Shown here: positions 36,299-51,104 of the stretch, in pieces
How the letters are laid out: every line of letters starts with the position of its first letter
How positions within the stretch are numbered: the stretch's first letter is position 1
Source: Dirofilaria immitis
Lineage: Eukaryota; Nematoda; Chromadorea; Rhabditida; Onchocercidae
Assembly: GCA_024305405.1 (NCBI GenBank)
Contig: JAKNDB010000065.1
Span: 248,001 to 312,000 of the forward strand
Direction: 5' to 3'
Length of the DNA stretch: 64,000 nt
Made by a program: the position numbers and the translations under genes
Notes under the pieces: model-generated
The model's input: only the letters and a program-made list of their open reading frames with translations
Databases searched by the model: none
Told to the model about the DNA's origin: nothing

Positions 36299-39200
36299 CT
36301 AACGATTAACAAGTTGAGCTAAACAATCGAAAATAATAGTTGACTCCGGATAGTCATTGTCTATCAAAGTTACTAAACAATACTCATTATAAATTTTTTC
36401 TAGCAAACAACGACTCGATGTCCCTTCGGCATATATGGATGACCTAAATTAATAAGGCAACTTATATCATTAAAAATATAAATTTTAAGAAACAAAATAA
36501 TTATTCTTAAAACAAGAAAAAGATTAAGATACCAATTTAACCAAGCGTCAAAGGCCTCATCTTTCCAAACCCGAAATGAAAGTGGATCAACTACCGTTGG
36601 CTGTGCAATTTCAGAACCTGGAAATACGCCCCACGTAACAGCAATCGGCATAGTTGTTTCTGTATTTGTCCAATCAATTGTAGCCTGCAACAAAATTACC
36701 GTAAAGCGTCTGTTTCTTTTGCTGATATGAATTCAAAGCAATGAAAAATTTACATCATGATTGACAATATGGCAGTTAAGACGCGAATAAGATGGCAGAA
36801 GATTCCATAGAATTTGGGCATTTTCTTGTGATGTGAAGAATTCGAGATAAGCCTATAACAACAGATCAAAATTTTAACAGAAATCAAAAACATGAAAAAC
36901 GCGAAAGAAAACATGATTCAGTTTCAATCATCTCAACGTCTTATTCTTTCAAAAAATACGAGCAGCTAATGACAACCAGTATGACAAGCTTACTTGAATA
37001 AACAAAGAAACAACCTTCTGATAACAATATCCGCCTGGCTTCCCCAACCAACAAATGGATCCGTACTGGGAGCTCCATTAACGGATGGTTGGCTATTAAT
37101 TGTTAAAAACCCATTTGAATTGCACCACAGTAATTGATCTTTTATAAGTGATGTTTCAGCCCGTATACCATCATATTGCTCATTCCAAGGCAATTGATTT
37201 ACCTGGAAGTTATGTAACTGCATTGGAAATTTTCATTGAAATTTAAAATTTGCTAAAACCTAATTATTTTTACAGAAAAAATAACAAAAGTTTTTCTACA
37301 ACTTTTTTACATTAGATTAAACAACAAATAATAAAACAGACAACAAGCTTACTTTTACACCGTTTTCATTAATATTTTGTGCAATAAAATTCACAAATAC
37401 TTTTTGTACATCGGCAAGCGTTTCTAAACGTTCACCATACATCCGAAGTTGTTCATCTTTAGTTGGCTGTCCTTTCAAATAGAATAAATAATAATCTTTG
37501 AGATCATTGAACGCTGGCGAACTGCTGTTACCCCAGCGACCATTTGGAAATTCATCCCACTCCTTCAACAACATGCATAATCGTAAATAAATGTAAGCAT
37601 AAATTTATCGAATGAATTTAAATGAATTATGTAAAAATTAAATCATTTGAAAAGAATATTATGCATATACACATATATATCGGTAAAACATGGATTACAA
37701 TCTCACGAAAATATGAAGCATAGATCTCTACTGATACAATATATGAATACCATCAAAAAACATACACGGGTTCTGAAAACATAAGATTTCGGTCGCATTG
37801 ACCAAAAAATGGGACGCACATTTTCTTTGCAACGAACAGGATGATTTTCACCAAACGAACGCCAAGGTAGGGCACGCATTGGTGAACGTGGCCAAAGTCC
37901 TAATTGTTGCAAAATTTCCCTTAAAATATTATCTGTTTGCACACAACAAATAAATAATCCGATTATCTGATGCTGTTAAGCTTATCAGTACTATCATATT
38001 ATCATTACTAGAGTACTTAATGTTTCATTATATTATCATTACAGGAAAGCAGAAACTAGATATCCAAAGTTTATGATTCAAAAAAATGAGGGATAAAAAA
38101 ATAAGGCCTATAAACTAAAGAAGCCATTCCATTACTATATTTCGTTGAATAAATGGTAAATTTAAGAATTACAGGATTGTTTTATTTTATTTTTATTTTT
38201 TATTGTACTGAATAATAACAATATTCTAAAATGTAAAATAAATTACCTTGAAGAAGCTTCTCGATTCATTGTAAAGAGATGTATAGATGTTGCGCTGCCA
38301 TTTGTAAAAAGTGTTTGACATAAATCAACTGCATGCCGGATGCCAAAATTACGTACGGCATCATCATCATTTTTGATAGGTTCCAAACTAGCAAGTATAG
38401 AATCGGGTATGATAAGTTGTGATAATTTTGCGATGCGACGAATACTCTCATAACTCTGTAGATGTAAATTAAAATCGTCCACTTATTTTATTTCTTGAAT
38501 ATGAATTTTTAATTAAGACTGGAAAACAATTTTGCATACAAAATTTCGATTAAAAAAAAAGAAAAAGCGAAAAACGAAAAACAAAACTATCTATAAAAAC
38601 CTGGATTGGCAAGATTCCAGGGATAATCGGTACAGTAATGCCAATTTCGCGACAATCACGCAAAAACTTTTCGAAGACCTTTCCATCGAAAATTATCTGA
38701 GAAATAATAAAATCTGCGCCTGCATCTACTTTTGCTTTCAAATATAAAAGATCAGCCTGGTAACTTGGAGCTTCAGGATGTCCTGCTGGATAGCCTGAAA
38801 TCCTTCGTTCTAGTCAATCAGAACGAAAGCAAAAAGATATGAAGTTCTGATATTTATCATAATCCCTTTCATCAACTTTTATTGTAAATCTTCTTCAAAA
38901 GTCCCATGAATTTTAATAGTAAAATGTCCCATTCTAGAAGTCGGATAGCTTTAATAATCATTATATTATCAATCTGTTATTCCTATCATTACTATTAAGA
39001 CATACAATTGAAGAAAATTATGCATTGAAACATACCCGAACAAGCAATTGTAAAGTAATCGTTATATTCCTCTTTTATCCATCGTATGAGGTCTAAAGCT
39101 CGATATTTATATAATATTGGATTTTCATCCTGCAATTTTATGGTAACTTTATCATTCATGCTTAATATAATTCAAATAAAAATATTGTTATTTGCATACA

Positions 39201-41662
39201 AAACCAGTGACAAATTTTAAAGTATTTCATTAATTTAATGAAATTTTTCTAAAATTGTAAACCTGTACGGTGTTAAATATTAAAAAGTAAAGATCGCGGA
39301 CCTTTTATCTAGAAAACGTAATGTAAATTTAATTGCAGCTGATTATCAGTGATATAGTTTAAAGAATAGCAAAACAATATGTATTTAATTACGGCACAAT
39401 ATTTTGCCACGGCATGAGATAGGGAATTCGAAGAGTTACTACTAAAAACGAAACCTTTAAGCAAAAATATAAATAAATATGAATATATGCAGATGTGATT
39501 TATACAGAGAAGAAATAAGCAGAAATATAATAATATACGCAAAGAAAAAAATGAACTGAACAAGGTAAATAGTTTTTTAAAAGATACACTTCCGCGTTAT
39601 TACGTATTTTGCGCAATATTTCGACACTTCTTTTTCAATTAATATATATTTAAATCAAGAATATTCTTTTAAGGCTTACTTTCCGTGGAAGATCACCGCG
39701 AAGAGCCAAAATATTTTTTAATCCCAATGCTTTACTCTGTTCTAAATGTCTTATTGATTGCTCTTTTGTATATGGACAACATGTGATATGTAACATCGTA
39801 TCCATACCACAATAATCTAAACATCCTGCTGCCACCGAAGATGATGATGTTTCACTATTGATATTACCTAAAATCTTGAAAGAAAAAAATAACAACGAAG
39901 TCATTAATATTACCTAAAATCGTAGAAAGTAAACAATAGAGTCAAATTTAGCAATTCGAAAATCAAGATGGATTAAGGTAACTATTAAAAAATAAAGTAA
40001 ATCAGGTAATAAAATTCAACAGAATGTACATTGCAGAAAATGAGGTATAATTTTTGAATTAAATCTTGAACAATACTATTGAGAGAAAATAAAATAAATG
40101 AGATGGATTTTTCAGCGATTTATATCTTTTTATTCTACATAGTCATTTTTGTAAAAAATTATATTATTTTTGTAACATTGTGCAGTTAAAACAAACATTG
40201 AAATGCTTATAAATAATGTAACAAATTAATGAGCTTAATTAACAAACCAGGATCAGATCCAAAATGCCACGCTATATCAACAAACATAGGATTTCCTTCA
40301 CGAAAGCGATCAAGACGTGCAAAAAAATTGGCAACGCTATTTGCTGTCTTCGGCGGGAAAAACTAAGAAATAAAATTGAACATAAGAAGATTCTAAATTC
40401 TTGCAACATGAAATGAATATGTTATCATTTCTAATCACGATAATATTGTTTATCATAACAAAAATATAGTGTTTATTAGTGATATTTCCGGAGAAAATAT
40501 AACGTTACAAATCTCAACATTAATATGACGTTAAGTTTTAAAAAAAAAAAGAAAAAAGCAAACTATGGCCAAATCTATTGTTCCATATGACACTAGCCAA
40601 ATCTACTATACCATATGATACTATAGTCAAATCTACTATTTCATATGATACTATAGCCAAATCTAACTATTCAAAATTTAAATTTAAAATTTTCAAATTA
40701 TGACTTAAAAATTCCAAATTCAAATTAACTGCAAAAAAATGAAATTAAATTTTTTTAGAAAAAAAAAGCAAAAGCAAATTTCAATTAGATTGAAAAGGTC
40801 AATATTCCCTATTTTTAATAGAATTATGCTTTATTAATAAGTAATAAAAGAAATCAAATTTCATGAATTTTTTTTAAAATATTACAACAAAATTAATTTT
40901 TTTTGGACAAATTAAATATATTTTTCTCAAACAGCAAAAAATTTGTATTTACTTCAAGTGAAAAGAATGGTACGCCTTTAGCGATTCGTTTCTTAATACG
41001 ATCACGTAACGGTACGTAAGTTCCATGAGTTATCCAGTCAGTTCTCGATTCATTCCATTTATTGCCGGATGCATGTGCGATAATTGGACTAAAAGAAATT
41101 GCTGCAGTTAAACAATAAACAGATATTTAAATATCTTTGAATATATATGAATTTATACAACTTAAACCTATATATTGGCAAATAAATTCATAGAAAGAGA
41201 AGAACAAAGTTGATATGATGAGGAATACGGAAAACAGAAAGGACGAGAAAAAAGATTTAAAAGTTTTGATGCTTGAAACGTTTATTTCAACGAGAATTGA
41301 AGCGATGATAAAGTTTTAAGTGATCTTTTGTAAAAATAGAGTTTTAATGAAATGATACAGCGCAGGAGAGATAACAATTTTAAATGGTAAATCATACATT
41401 ATCAGTTTGAAAGTTATGTGAAAATCATTATCATGTTTAAGTTTAGAAATTTCAAACGATATATAATACTTCTTAGGCAAGTAATTTATCCTACTTTAAA
41501 GTGATAATAATAATAATTATTATTTATATAGGCTAATTACTCTGAAGAAATGGCAGCCTTATCAGCGTTCTTTGATGAATTGATGACAATTCCATCAGCC
41601 TTCCTTATCGGATTCATTCCAACTTCATCATCATCCATTACTGTATCCATAATAGCATGCAT
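36299..41662 (-). CDS. mthf-1: Methylenetetrahydrofolate reductase (MTHFR), 13 exons
   Basis: Reduces 5,10-methylene-THF to 5-methyl-THF with NAD(P)H and FAD, in the cytosol, feeding homocysteine remethylation. Exons, 5' to 3': 41662-41541, 41088-40953, 40362-40248, 39867-39680, 39129-39036, 38794-38601, 38455-38247, 37919-37766, 37562-37353, 37202-37015, 36852-36754, 36684-36533, 36443-36299; all junctions are GT-AG and phases agree. Catalytic half: [66 protein letters not shown]. Linker and SAM-binding regulatory half: [68 protein letters not shown]. Total 668 residues, close to the 656 of the human enzyme. The N-terminal 40 residues are acidic and unlike the human serine-rich tail; start chosen as the first ATG after an in-frame TGA. 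Anomaly: exon 10 is 188 nt, one short; the frame shifts between VGWG and PGGY. Confidence 0.97.
40560..40672. repeat. Tandem repeat inside MTHFR intron 2, about 27-30-bp unit
   Basis: GCCAAATCTA(C/T)T(A/G)T(T/A)CCATATGA and variants occur about four times, each followed by CACTA/TACTATA. Confidence 0.85.
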
Positions 41663-42749
41663 AATTACTTGATTGCATAGACCTCAAAACGATTAATAGA
41701 ACAGGTTCGAACCATTGGACAACAAAAATGGAACGAACAACATTCTTTACTTTTAAGTCAGAGTGTGTCGTAGATTTGAGATATTTTGAATCGTTTATTT
41801 TATATATTATTTTGTTGAGGCGAAGGCATTGATAGTTTATCTGTGGGATATTACTGATAATATGATAAAATAAATAATTAGTAATACTTGCTGCATGTCA
41901 TATTCTATATTGAAAACTATACATGCAACATAACTCGAGATTGATGCGTATTCGAGAGCGCAGGCATAAAGAAACAATTGCTACTTGAAAATAATAAGAC
42001 TTGTTAGAGACTAGAAAGAATTATCAATGACAACTATATTCATGTGGAAATGGCCATGACCTGCAACGATTGATTTGTATTAGGATATGCATTTTTCTTT
42101 CATGACTATCAAACATTCTTGGCTAGTAGTTGTCTCAAATCTCATCTCTTTGCACCAATTAGTTTCCTAATGTGGACAAAAAGGAATTGGCATCAATTTG
42201 TTAATTTTGCACAGGCTCTTCTAGCAACACTTTCAAGATCGTTCCTATAAGAGAAGTTCATTGTTGCAGTAGACATAGACAACGCAGACATGCTAACTTT
42301 TACTATCACATAAGTTTCATTAATGCGAAACTTTAAATCTATTTGTTTTATTAGCAAATTTTTCTATATTTGTTTATGATTATTTTGTGCAATCTTACTA
42401 TGATTCATTTTTGTAATTTTCAATTCGAAGATTCAGAATTTCTAAACACTATAATTCATTTCAACATTATTCACTTTTTTTCTTTTATGTAATTTTTACG
42501 CATTGATTTTTAGGAGTGAATATAAGAAGAAAGAAAAAAAACGAAGAATCGAGAAAACTTTATTGAATAACATCATTGAATTTTGAACTAAAATTAAAAC
42601 TAAATCCTAACATATATAAGGAAGAATTAGCTCAGATTCTTTTATTTGATTTCGTCTTTTCTTCTAAAAATTTAGCTTCTAGCATTTCTTTACTAATTCT
42701 TCCTATTGGATCAATTCTTCTAAAAATTATCGAAGTTTATTCACTGATT
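41663..42749. other. Sequence upstream of the MTHFR gene; nothing assigned
   Basis: Holds the presumed minus-strand promoter and 5' UTR of MTHFR; a possible acceptor-like CGTTTTGAG lies about 20 nt upstream of the start codon. No other gene is recognised. Confidence 0.5.
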
Positions 42750-43190
42750 ATGATTTTTGCTATATTGTTGATTGATATATTCTGTCTAATATTCAGATCG
42801 GCAATCTACATCCTATCATAGTTTCGATAATAGAATGATTTAAATCTCTTATCTTATTGTTTCGAGTTGCTGTAATATTCTTTCAATCTCTTCAATGTTT
42901 ACATTCCATTCTTTGCTATTTCTTTTGATAGAATAAAGCTGATTATAAAGCAAGCGTTATTTCGATAATAACAGATTTACCAAATTTTTCAACTAATAAT
43001 TTTCTTGTGATATTGTTATTTTCTGCAGTGATACTATAGCTTCTTATAGCTAGTAAAGTATCTTCTTTAAGACAAGAAATCAGATAATTCACTGTTTGAA
43101 TATTTTGGAATTTCTTAGAAATTTTACTGCATTGAAATCGCTCCAAAATTCCTTCCGTAACTTTGGTTCACACTAAAGTTTGATAATATC
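42750..43190 (-). mobile_element. Decayed BEL/Pao-type retrotransposon gag-like fragment
   Basis: The minus strand encodes a segment typical of the DUF1759/Pao gag-like domain: FQNIQTVNYLISCLKEDTLL, then LAIRSYSITAENNNITRKLL and VEKFGKS, in the open frame 43146-42943. Upstream, in another frame, KEFWSDFN matches the preceding part of the domain. Downstream, past stops and frame changes, come TATRNNKIRDLNHSIIETMI and GCRLPI, resembling the following 'SSIETxIxxKLP' part of the family. At least two frame changes and several stops show that this is dead. No protease, reverse transcriptase, integrase or LTR is seen nearby. The plus-strand ORF at 42576-42821 is antisense to this relic. Confidence 0.8.
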
Positions 43191-45802
43191 AGTTGTGATA
43201 AATTTATATTTCACGATAGGTTGTTAGGGATATCTCTCTTGATATAGTTGACTTCATAGTTATCGATTAGATTTAAATGTTAAAGAGTTAATTTGATATC
43301 ATCAATATATATGCATAAAATATTGTTGGTTTCTTTCCTATTATTTATTAAGTTTAAGGTACTATTTTTTTATCATCAATCATTTATGCATTTTTTAATC
43401 TCTTCTTTCTTTCCTATATTCTCGTTCTTTTTATTAATTCCAATCAGTTTTTATTTACTTATTTAGTTAAATAGCATATAGCTCGAGAAGCTTAATTTTT
43501 TTCTTTTTAATAATTTGTTTTCTAATCTCTCATTATTATCGTAGTTCTTCTCATTTAGATGTCGAGGATCTAAAATGAATCCTCGATAATGTTAATTCCT
43601 TTGCTCTATTAAGAACTTTTATGGTTTTTTTTTGCCATTACTTATGCTACGTTAATCAGGCTCATAAACATGCTTAAAATCATCAAATACTGTTGTATTT
43701 TTAATTTAGAATATAAAACTATCAATTTATTTGTATGTTAAAAGCTTTGTTTTGGCATATGTTATCGCTAACAACCAAGTTAATGTATAATTTACAAATG
43801 AATAATTAATTTATCGACGTTATAATGCTTTTTTTTTATTGATATATAAGAAAATTTAATTTGGATTTGAAAATTAATCGATTTAATTAAGGATTAAAGT
43901 TGTTGACCTATAAACAAAAAATAATTTTAAGAGTTGACGCTTTGGGAATTACTTATTTTATTCTAGAAAATTCATATAAGAATTGGATATAAGACCAGAG
44001 TAGTTATATATGAATTAGTGCACATATTTAACAATTGAAATTAATCACAAACAAAGGTGAGAATTACATTAGATATTGTACCTTTTCATTTATATTCATC
44101 GTAAATAATTTTATCATATGAGAAGTAATTCTGCATTACAAATGATTTAGTTATCAGAATAATTTTATATTACGAAATTATTTGTTTAAATCGAATTATT
44201 TATGTAATATTAAAGATATTTCAATAGATTTATATTATAAAAAAATTTCGACTATTTCAATTATATTCAATTAATGTGCATCGAAATATTGGCTAAAACT
44301 TCTGATATTTTATCAATTTAGATTTAAGTTTTCTAGTAATTTCTTTTGATAAGCAACTTTCTGTCAGATAATATCATGAAGCAATTTTAATATCAGAACA
44401 TAAATTTATTTTCTTTAAGGGAATAATAAATGTAAAAACAAAATATCATTTGATTGCTAAGCATATCGTTTGAGAAAAATTTGATATTTTAGTAAATAAT
44501 TATATATTTTCATTTTATTTATCTTAATTTGAGATATTAGCTATGATTATTTTTGAATAGCATTTTTATTTAGAAAAAAAAGCCAATTGATATATTGATT
44601 TAGCAAAATTTTCATTTTAAAATCTATTAATCTAATCAATAAATTGAAATAATATAGAAATGAACATATATTGATTATCGTAGATGTATTTTAAACCTTT
44701 TAAAATTACCTGCTAAATATTTCCTGATCGGTAATCAAATTGAATATCAGCATGATATTAATCGATACGCTAGTCTAATACATTGATAGTAATGCTAATG
44801 ATAAACTAATTCAATCTAATTTGAATTGAGAAAAATCTTATTCTAACAAAATGTATCATAGATGAAAAAAAATGCTTTTTCATCCTTCATATCATTTATT
44901 GATTTTATCATTTAAATCAGTAGTTTATTTGATAGATAAAATAATGAAACTTTTTAAGTGATAATAAATAACACATATACATCGCAATGATGAACGATTT
45001 TGATATTAATTTTTTTGCTTCCTTTCATCATTCTATTTATTTAAATATTGCCGGCTTCTTTAATATTTTTGTTTAAATTTCGGTTTTGATTTTTCATTAG
45101 GAAACAACAATAATGTTTATCTCATTCCTAATCCAAATATTTATTCTTTTTAATAATTAATAATATGAATCTTTTGTAACAATAATATAAATATTCATGA
45201 AATTCTTTTCTATTATTTGATTTAGAAAAAGAAATTTCATTTTTTTTTTTTTGCCATCTTTGATTGCTTATTTTTTCATTTTTCTTTATATACAAATTCT
45301 TTCTGCAATTATATTCATTTAAAATTAAAATTTTGAGAGTCTAATTAGACCAATATCAAGAATTATATTCAATTATTTTTCTTCAACACTTCAAAATACA
45401 TTGTAAATTCATCGAAGCATATATGAAAATAAAAATTAAGCCAAAATATTGAATAATAATTGCTAGTCACATATTATATTATAGCAAATAATAGAAATGA
45501 AGTAATACGGGAATGATATGATAATATGAAATGGGAATATATGACAGCATATATCCTTATTTATATCTTTCAATCTATCCTTGATCTCCATCATTATTTT
45601 ATTTGAAAATGTATTCTTCGAGAATTAATGGTAAAATTTGACATTGTCTAATATTTTTAGCAACATTTGTTTGATGTCTTTTTTTTTTTTTTTTTTTTTT
45701 TAGATAGCTTTAGTCATTTGCTTATTTCATAATACAATTCGAGATAATCATGCTTATAGGAGCAATGAATGATACCATGGCGACCAATTAGATAGATAAG
45801 GT

Positions 45803-45805
<3 letters not shown>

Positions 45806-45833
<28 letters not shown>
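45806..45833. repeat. (GATA)n microsatellite
   Basis: About seven perfect GATA units. Confidence 0.95.
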
Positions 45834-46724
45834 CTCACAGCGATGGAAATTCAGCAACAAGTAGTATTCATATAATGATTATTTATTATTATAGTAGGAA
45901 GGAGATTTTTAGATTCTTTCAAATATGAAAAATTATTTTTCTATGTTTAGCCTTTGTATCTTCATTTCACTGTCTAAAATTCTATATTATCTAAATTTAA
46001 AAATATTATTGGTCCCTTTTTATATCGATTCATTTTAGAGGAACAGAAAAGAATGGTACTTTAGAAATGGGAAGGGATTATAATTGTCCAGATATAGGTC
46101 AGGTCATTTTTGTACTGATGAATTCAAGTTATCCCGCGTGCACAAAAATATCGTTATGTTGATTGATTGTTTGGTATATGTAATCGTTGACACATATGCA
46201 TACATATTATATAGTCTGTCAATCTCTGCATGTCCACTCTTCTATTTATTGATCGAAATGGACTTCCATTGACCATTGTTGCTTCATAATCTTCGATCTA
46301 ACCAGTAAATAGATGATATTAGGCATAATTTTTATTTCGAAATAATCAATATTTAAAATCTAAAATAAGTGATTAAAATTTGATATTATATATTTATCAT
46401 GAATCGTTCTCTTTATCATATCGATTATCTAAGATTGCATATCACTTTCTTTTATCAGAATATTTCTTCTGCAAAAAAAAAAAAAAAAAAAATTTTGATA
46501 AATGTATCTCTGATTTGAAAACATAAATCAATCAATGGCTTTGTTTTTCTTCCCAATTTCACTTCAAACATTAACTGCAAAATATGAAACATAAAGCGAT
46601 CGATTGATCGAGCCTGTGAAGATTTTTAGTACAGAATCATTTTCCAAAATAAAATCCAATTTTCTTAATAATATAAGCCAACCCATTTAGTTACAAGATG
46701 GTAAATAATAGATTATCTTCTTCA

Positions 46725-46800
46725 GATCATCATCATCATCATTATTATCAACATCATCATCATCATCATTATCATCATCATCATCATCATTATCATCAAC
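46725..46800. repeat. (CAT)n microsatellite
   Basis: CAT repeats broken by TAT and AAC units. Shorter CAT runs follow at about 46,905-46,930 and 47,190-47,215. Confidence 0.95.
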
Positions 46801-49800
46801 ATCAAATTTCGAATTATATTTGAAATTATTATAGTAACTGAGAACTAGTTGAAAAATTATCTCTTCCTTTATCCATTATTGTCACTCTTTCAATAGCAAA
46901 GCTCATCATCATCATCATCATCATTATCACCATCATTCAAATTTGAATCATCTATTGTAAGTGAAAAAAATGAAGTGTCAAAATTGTCATAAATAATATG
47001 TCGTTTATTTTCAATATCATACCCAATAAAATCATCAACACAATTATCATCATTGTTATCGCTTTCATGCTGTATATCTTGAAAAATATATAATTGCATG
47101 AGTATAACAACGATATTATATCATCCCATAACATATCATATCATAATGTAAATAATGTAAAATCATCGATTAAAAGGGTCAATAATGTCATCATCATCAT
47201 CATCATCATCATCAAAATCTACATTGCAAATGCTATCAATTTAATTCGTCATTTTTTTCTACGAAATTTTTATCTCATATGATTTCCTCTAATTTCAATA
47301 TTTCATACAAGTGTTAGAGAAAACCTCATCATCAAACTTTACTCTGATCTTTCAGTGAATTTTTATTTCTGAACTTTTTTTTTGGGCATTTTTTTCCTTT
47401 TGCTAGAAGAATATCTTTTAATTCAACATGAAACTATGATTAGCTGAAACAATAGTGAGTTCGTAGTTTGGAATAATTTTAATCATAAAATTTGAATATA
47501 AGCTAGATCAAATCGAAGAGATAATGAATTTTTGAAATAATTGAGTTACTTATTTTTTTTTTGCTTTATTTATCAACTTCATTATAATGAATATACATAT
47601 TATCCGAGAATGATGACGAAAAGGAAGAGAAATTTTCAGCTTCCTCTAAAGTACTAATATTCGCACTTTACTCTTGATTTTTTTTTGAAAAAATTGTTAA
47701 ATCTTTGTGTTCAAAAGGATATAGCATAGCAATGATATGATTAGTAAAATATCGATAAAAAATTATATTAACTCACTTGGCCATATTCCATTTACTTCCT
47801 CAAATATTCCATATCATATCAATTCCATTAATTTTACTATTTTCGATTAGCAAAAAAAAAACGATTCATTTCAAACTTTTTTATATTATGAGATGAGTAG
47901 AAGCAAAAAAAAAAAACGAATTAGATTTTTGATTCCTTTCATTATTTTTGATTTCAATTTTAACCAACGATTCATTTATTATTATTATTTCATTGAGCTT
48001 TAGCAAATTTTCAGATTATATATCATTTTCCAAGAAATTTCGTCCAAAAAAAAAAAAAAGAAAACTGTCAGTGAAATTTCTTATAAAATTAGTCTTTAAA
48101 AAGAAGGCTTCAAGAATTATTTTTCGGAAAATTCACTAAAACTTTTTTCTTTTTTTTTTTTTTATGTAACTTAGCCAAACTGATAATTAATCAAAAGAAT
48201 CTCTTACATCAAATTAGCCTATATACCTATATATACCTTTAATATTAATATATTTCGAGCTAGATGTTAATTATAGAGAAGTTGAAATATTTCATAAATG
48301 TGTCATTAAATATGCAATAGGTAAATATACATTCATCTATTCATTTCATTTATCGCTCATCTCGATCGGGTTAAATTTGATTTTATAATGGAGTGAATTC
48401 TCTTTGCGCTTTTATCATAACCTTGAAAACTACGATAGAAATAGTTCTCATCATGTTAAGTATTTGAGCATGAATCATTTATCGAATATTATCATGTATA
48501 ACCAACCGTTCATATATCATTTAACATTAGTGCATTTTGTTGTTAGCTCTTTGATACATTTGTTGTTTGCTCGTTCAAACTATTCTTGAAACATTATTAC
48601 ATTTATTATTTTTATCTCTTTCATTTCAATTGTTTATCTTAAATAAAATTTAGAATCTGAAATTGCATGAAACAAAATATTATGTTTCATTCATTCATAT
48701 TTATCAATTCTACTATTCTACTATCCGATTATCTATCGTTTTTTTTTTTTTTTCATCTAAATACTATTTATCATATTAATTTTTATCAAATATTCATATA
48801 TTACTAATCGATTTAAATGATTGGAAAATATTCGAATAGGATAAATTTAAATCATAAAGAAATTCATTTTTGATTATCAGTTACATGAAAAAGAAGTAAG
48901 TAAATATTTCAGAAGTAGTTAAATACACTCTAACGAGATATATTACTCTAAATCTTGAACTCTAAATCTCGAAGAATCTTTTTTTTTTTTTTCTAATGAG
49001 ATGATCAAAAATTATCTACAATCTAAAATAACAGATAAACCAAAATTAAGTAAATGCCATTAATCATAAATTACAAATCTTTCTTATCAGATTCTTTTAT
49101 GACTTTATCGGATTATTTACAACTCTTTTGTTTCAATTTGATTTCAAATTACATTTTTAATTATTTCTATTATGAGCAAAATTTATGCTTAATATTTCAT
49201 CTTTCTTTCTCGATCTAAGCAATATTATTATGTGAATGAGGGAATGAATAGTATAAGATAGTATAATATGAAATTCATAATCGAAAATTCAAATTTCATT
49301 ATTGTTTTGTGATAATTTGAAGTTAATAAAAATGGCATATATGCAAATATAAATATATTTTATCTATCAATATATTCCTTCTTATACCTATAATAATAAT
49401 TATTATTTCAATCTTTGTAAGAGCTAAATTTAAAAAAGATTAACTTTTTTTTGAGATGAAGATGATCTTGGCTAGAAGGATTATCCCTAGTTAACTTATA
49501 TATAAAATAAATCGTAAAGGAAGAAATGAGAGCTGAGAAAATTTAATAATCATTTTGAACTAATAAATGTTTACATGATAGCACGAAATTTAACAGATTT
49601 ATTGCAACAGATTTGCATAATTATTACAAAACTATGCAACTACGTCTTCCTAATATTGATCATACTGATTTCTCGATATAATAATCAGTTTCGATATGAT
49701 AATATTAAAAATAAGTTTGCCAAACAATTATCTCCATGAACATAAACTGAAGATAAGGATAATATGATAGTGCTGGCATTTCGTAAAATATAATTGATAA

Positions 49801-51104
49801 TGATAAGCAGAGATATTTTCTCGAGATAATAATCATTGAAGTTTGGAAAAATTATTAGCTAGTTGTTTCGAAACATATCTTTTCAAGTATGTACAAACAG
49901 AAGTTTGTTTGCTCTTTTCATAAGATTTACCGAATAGCTAAAAGGTCTGCTACGATCGATCAACGTAATATGATGTAGAAATGAAAGGATGATGGGGAGG
50001 GGATTGTTGTTGACCGACTGGACGTTTTGAATTATTGAAAGTTTGCTACTGGCAAGCTCTTACTAAATCCTCTTTTCTTTTCTATAGTCGCGTAGATTAC
50101 TATTGTTAAAATTTCAAAATTCATTTCAACCATCATCTATTCATTCCATTCTAAATAAGCTAAAATATCCTGAGATTTATTTATGAGAGAAATTATTCGA
50201 GAATGAATTCATTCAGTAACAATCGATTTGTTATAGTTACATTCGAAATTAGCTTCCCATCTATTTCGTTTTTTTTTTTTTTGTTAAAATTAGCAGTTTG
50301 TTTCGAAAATAATCAAATAAAGTATTATCTATGTTTAACATCTATTTCAGATTTTCATCATTCATCGTCTAAATGCTATGTCTTTTGCAAAATTGGATTA
50401 TAAATTTCGATTGGAAAATTTTTTTCTCGATTAGCTGCTGATTTTTGTTTGATTACATCTCTTTTGCAATTGATTTGCTTTTCCTTATATCACTTCTTTT
50501 TTTTTTTTTTTGTTTCTAAAAATTTATGGGAAATTTCATAGATTCTTTAATATTTCACAGCAGTTATCGTTTATTTACCTGAAACGATAAGATATAGAAA
50601 AGGAATGTTTGGTTACAGTAATTCTTTTTATTGGTTATGGTATCAATATAATGTAATATATATCTGATAAATGAGAGAATATTTATAAAATAAAAATCTC
50701 TCTTCAATTTCTCGAAAATTGTCCATCTATCTATCTACCTAATGTTTTCATCCGTCTTCATTATTGCTTAAACAAAATCTTTCTTATAAAAAATTTAAAT
50801 TTATTAATATTTAATATTCAAATTTTATCACTCTTATATCTATCAAGATATGATAACATGGTGATATTTTTTAATACTTCCATTTTATATTTTCATTCAA
50901 AACATTCATTTATATTTTTGATTATTTTTTAATTAAAACGTTTTTTCATATTAATCATACTGATTTCAAATAGTATGATATATAATTCATTTAGAATGAT
51001 AATGTATCATCATCATCATCATCATCATAAAGAACAAAGCTTATCATTTGGATTCAAAGATCATCACGAGATAATTATGAAGTCTCATTGAAAGTCCAAA
51101 GATC

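Noticed and set aside
37703..37942. Start of MTHFR exon 8 at the upstream CAAACAG acceptor
   Set aside because: Using that AG puts TAA in frame. The TTTTAAG acceptor 15 nt further in restores the phase and gives [16 protein letters not shown], which aligns without gaps to the human enzyme.
41704..41713. GGTTCGAACC, a tRNA T-arm-like motif
   Set aside because: No matching acceptor, D or anticodon stems can be drawn around it on either strand.
42576..42821. 81-residue hydrophobic plus-strand ORF
   Set aside because: It lies antisense to the BEL/Pao relic and its downstream decay, and its hydrophobicity comes from AT-rich antisense codons.
46890..47099. Asp/Asn-rich minus-strand ORF
   Set aside because: Generated by CAT repeats; no conserved part recognised.
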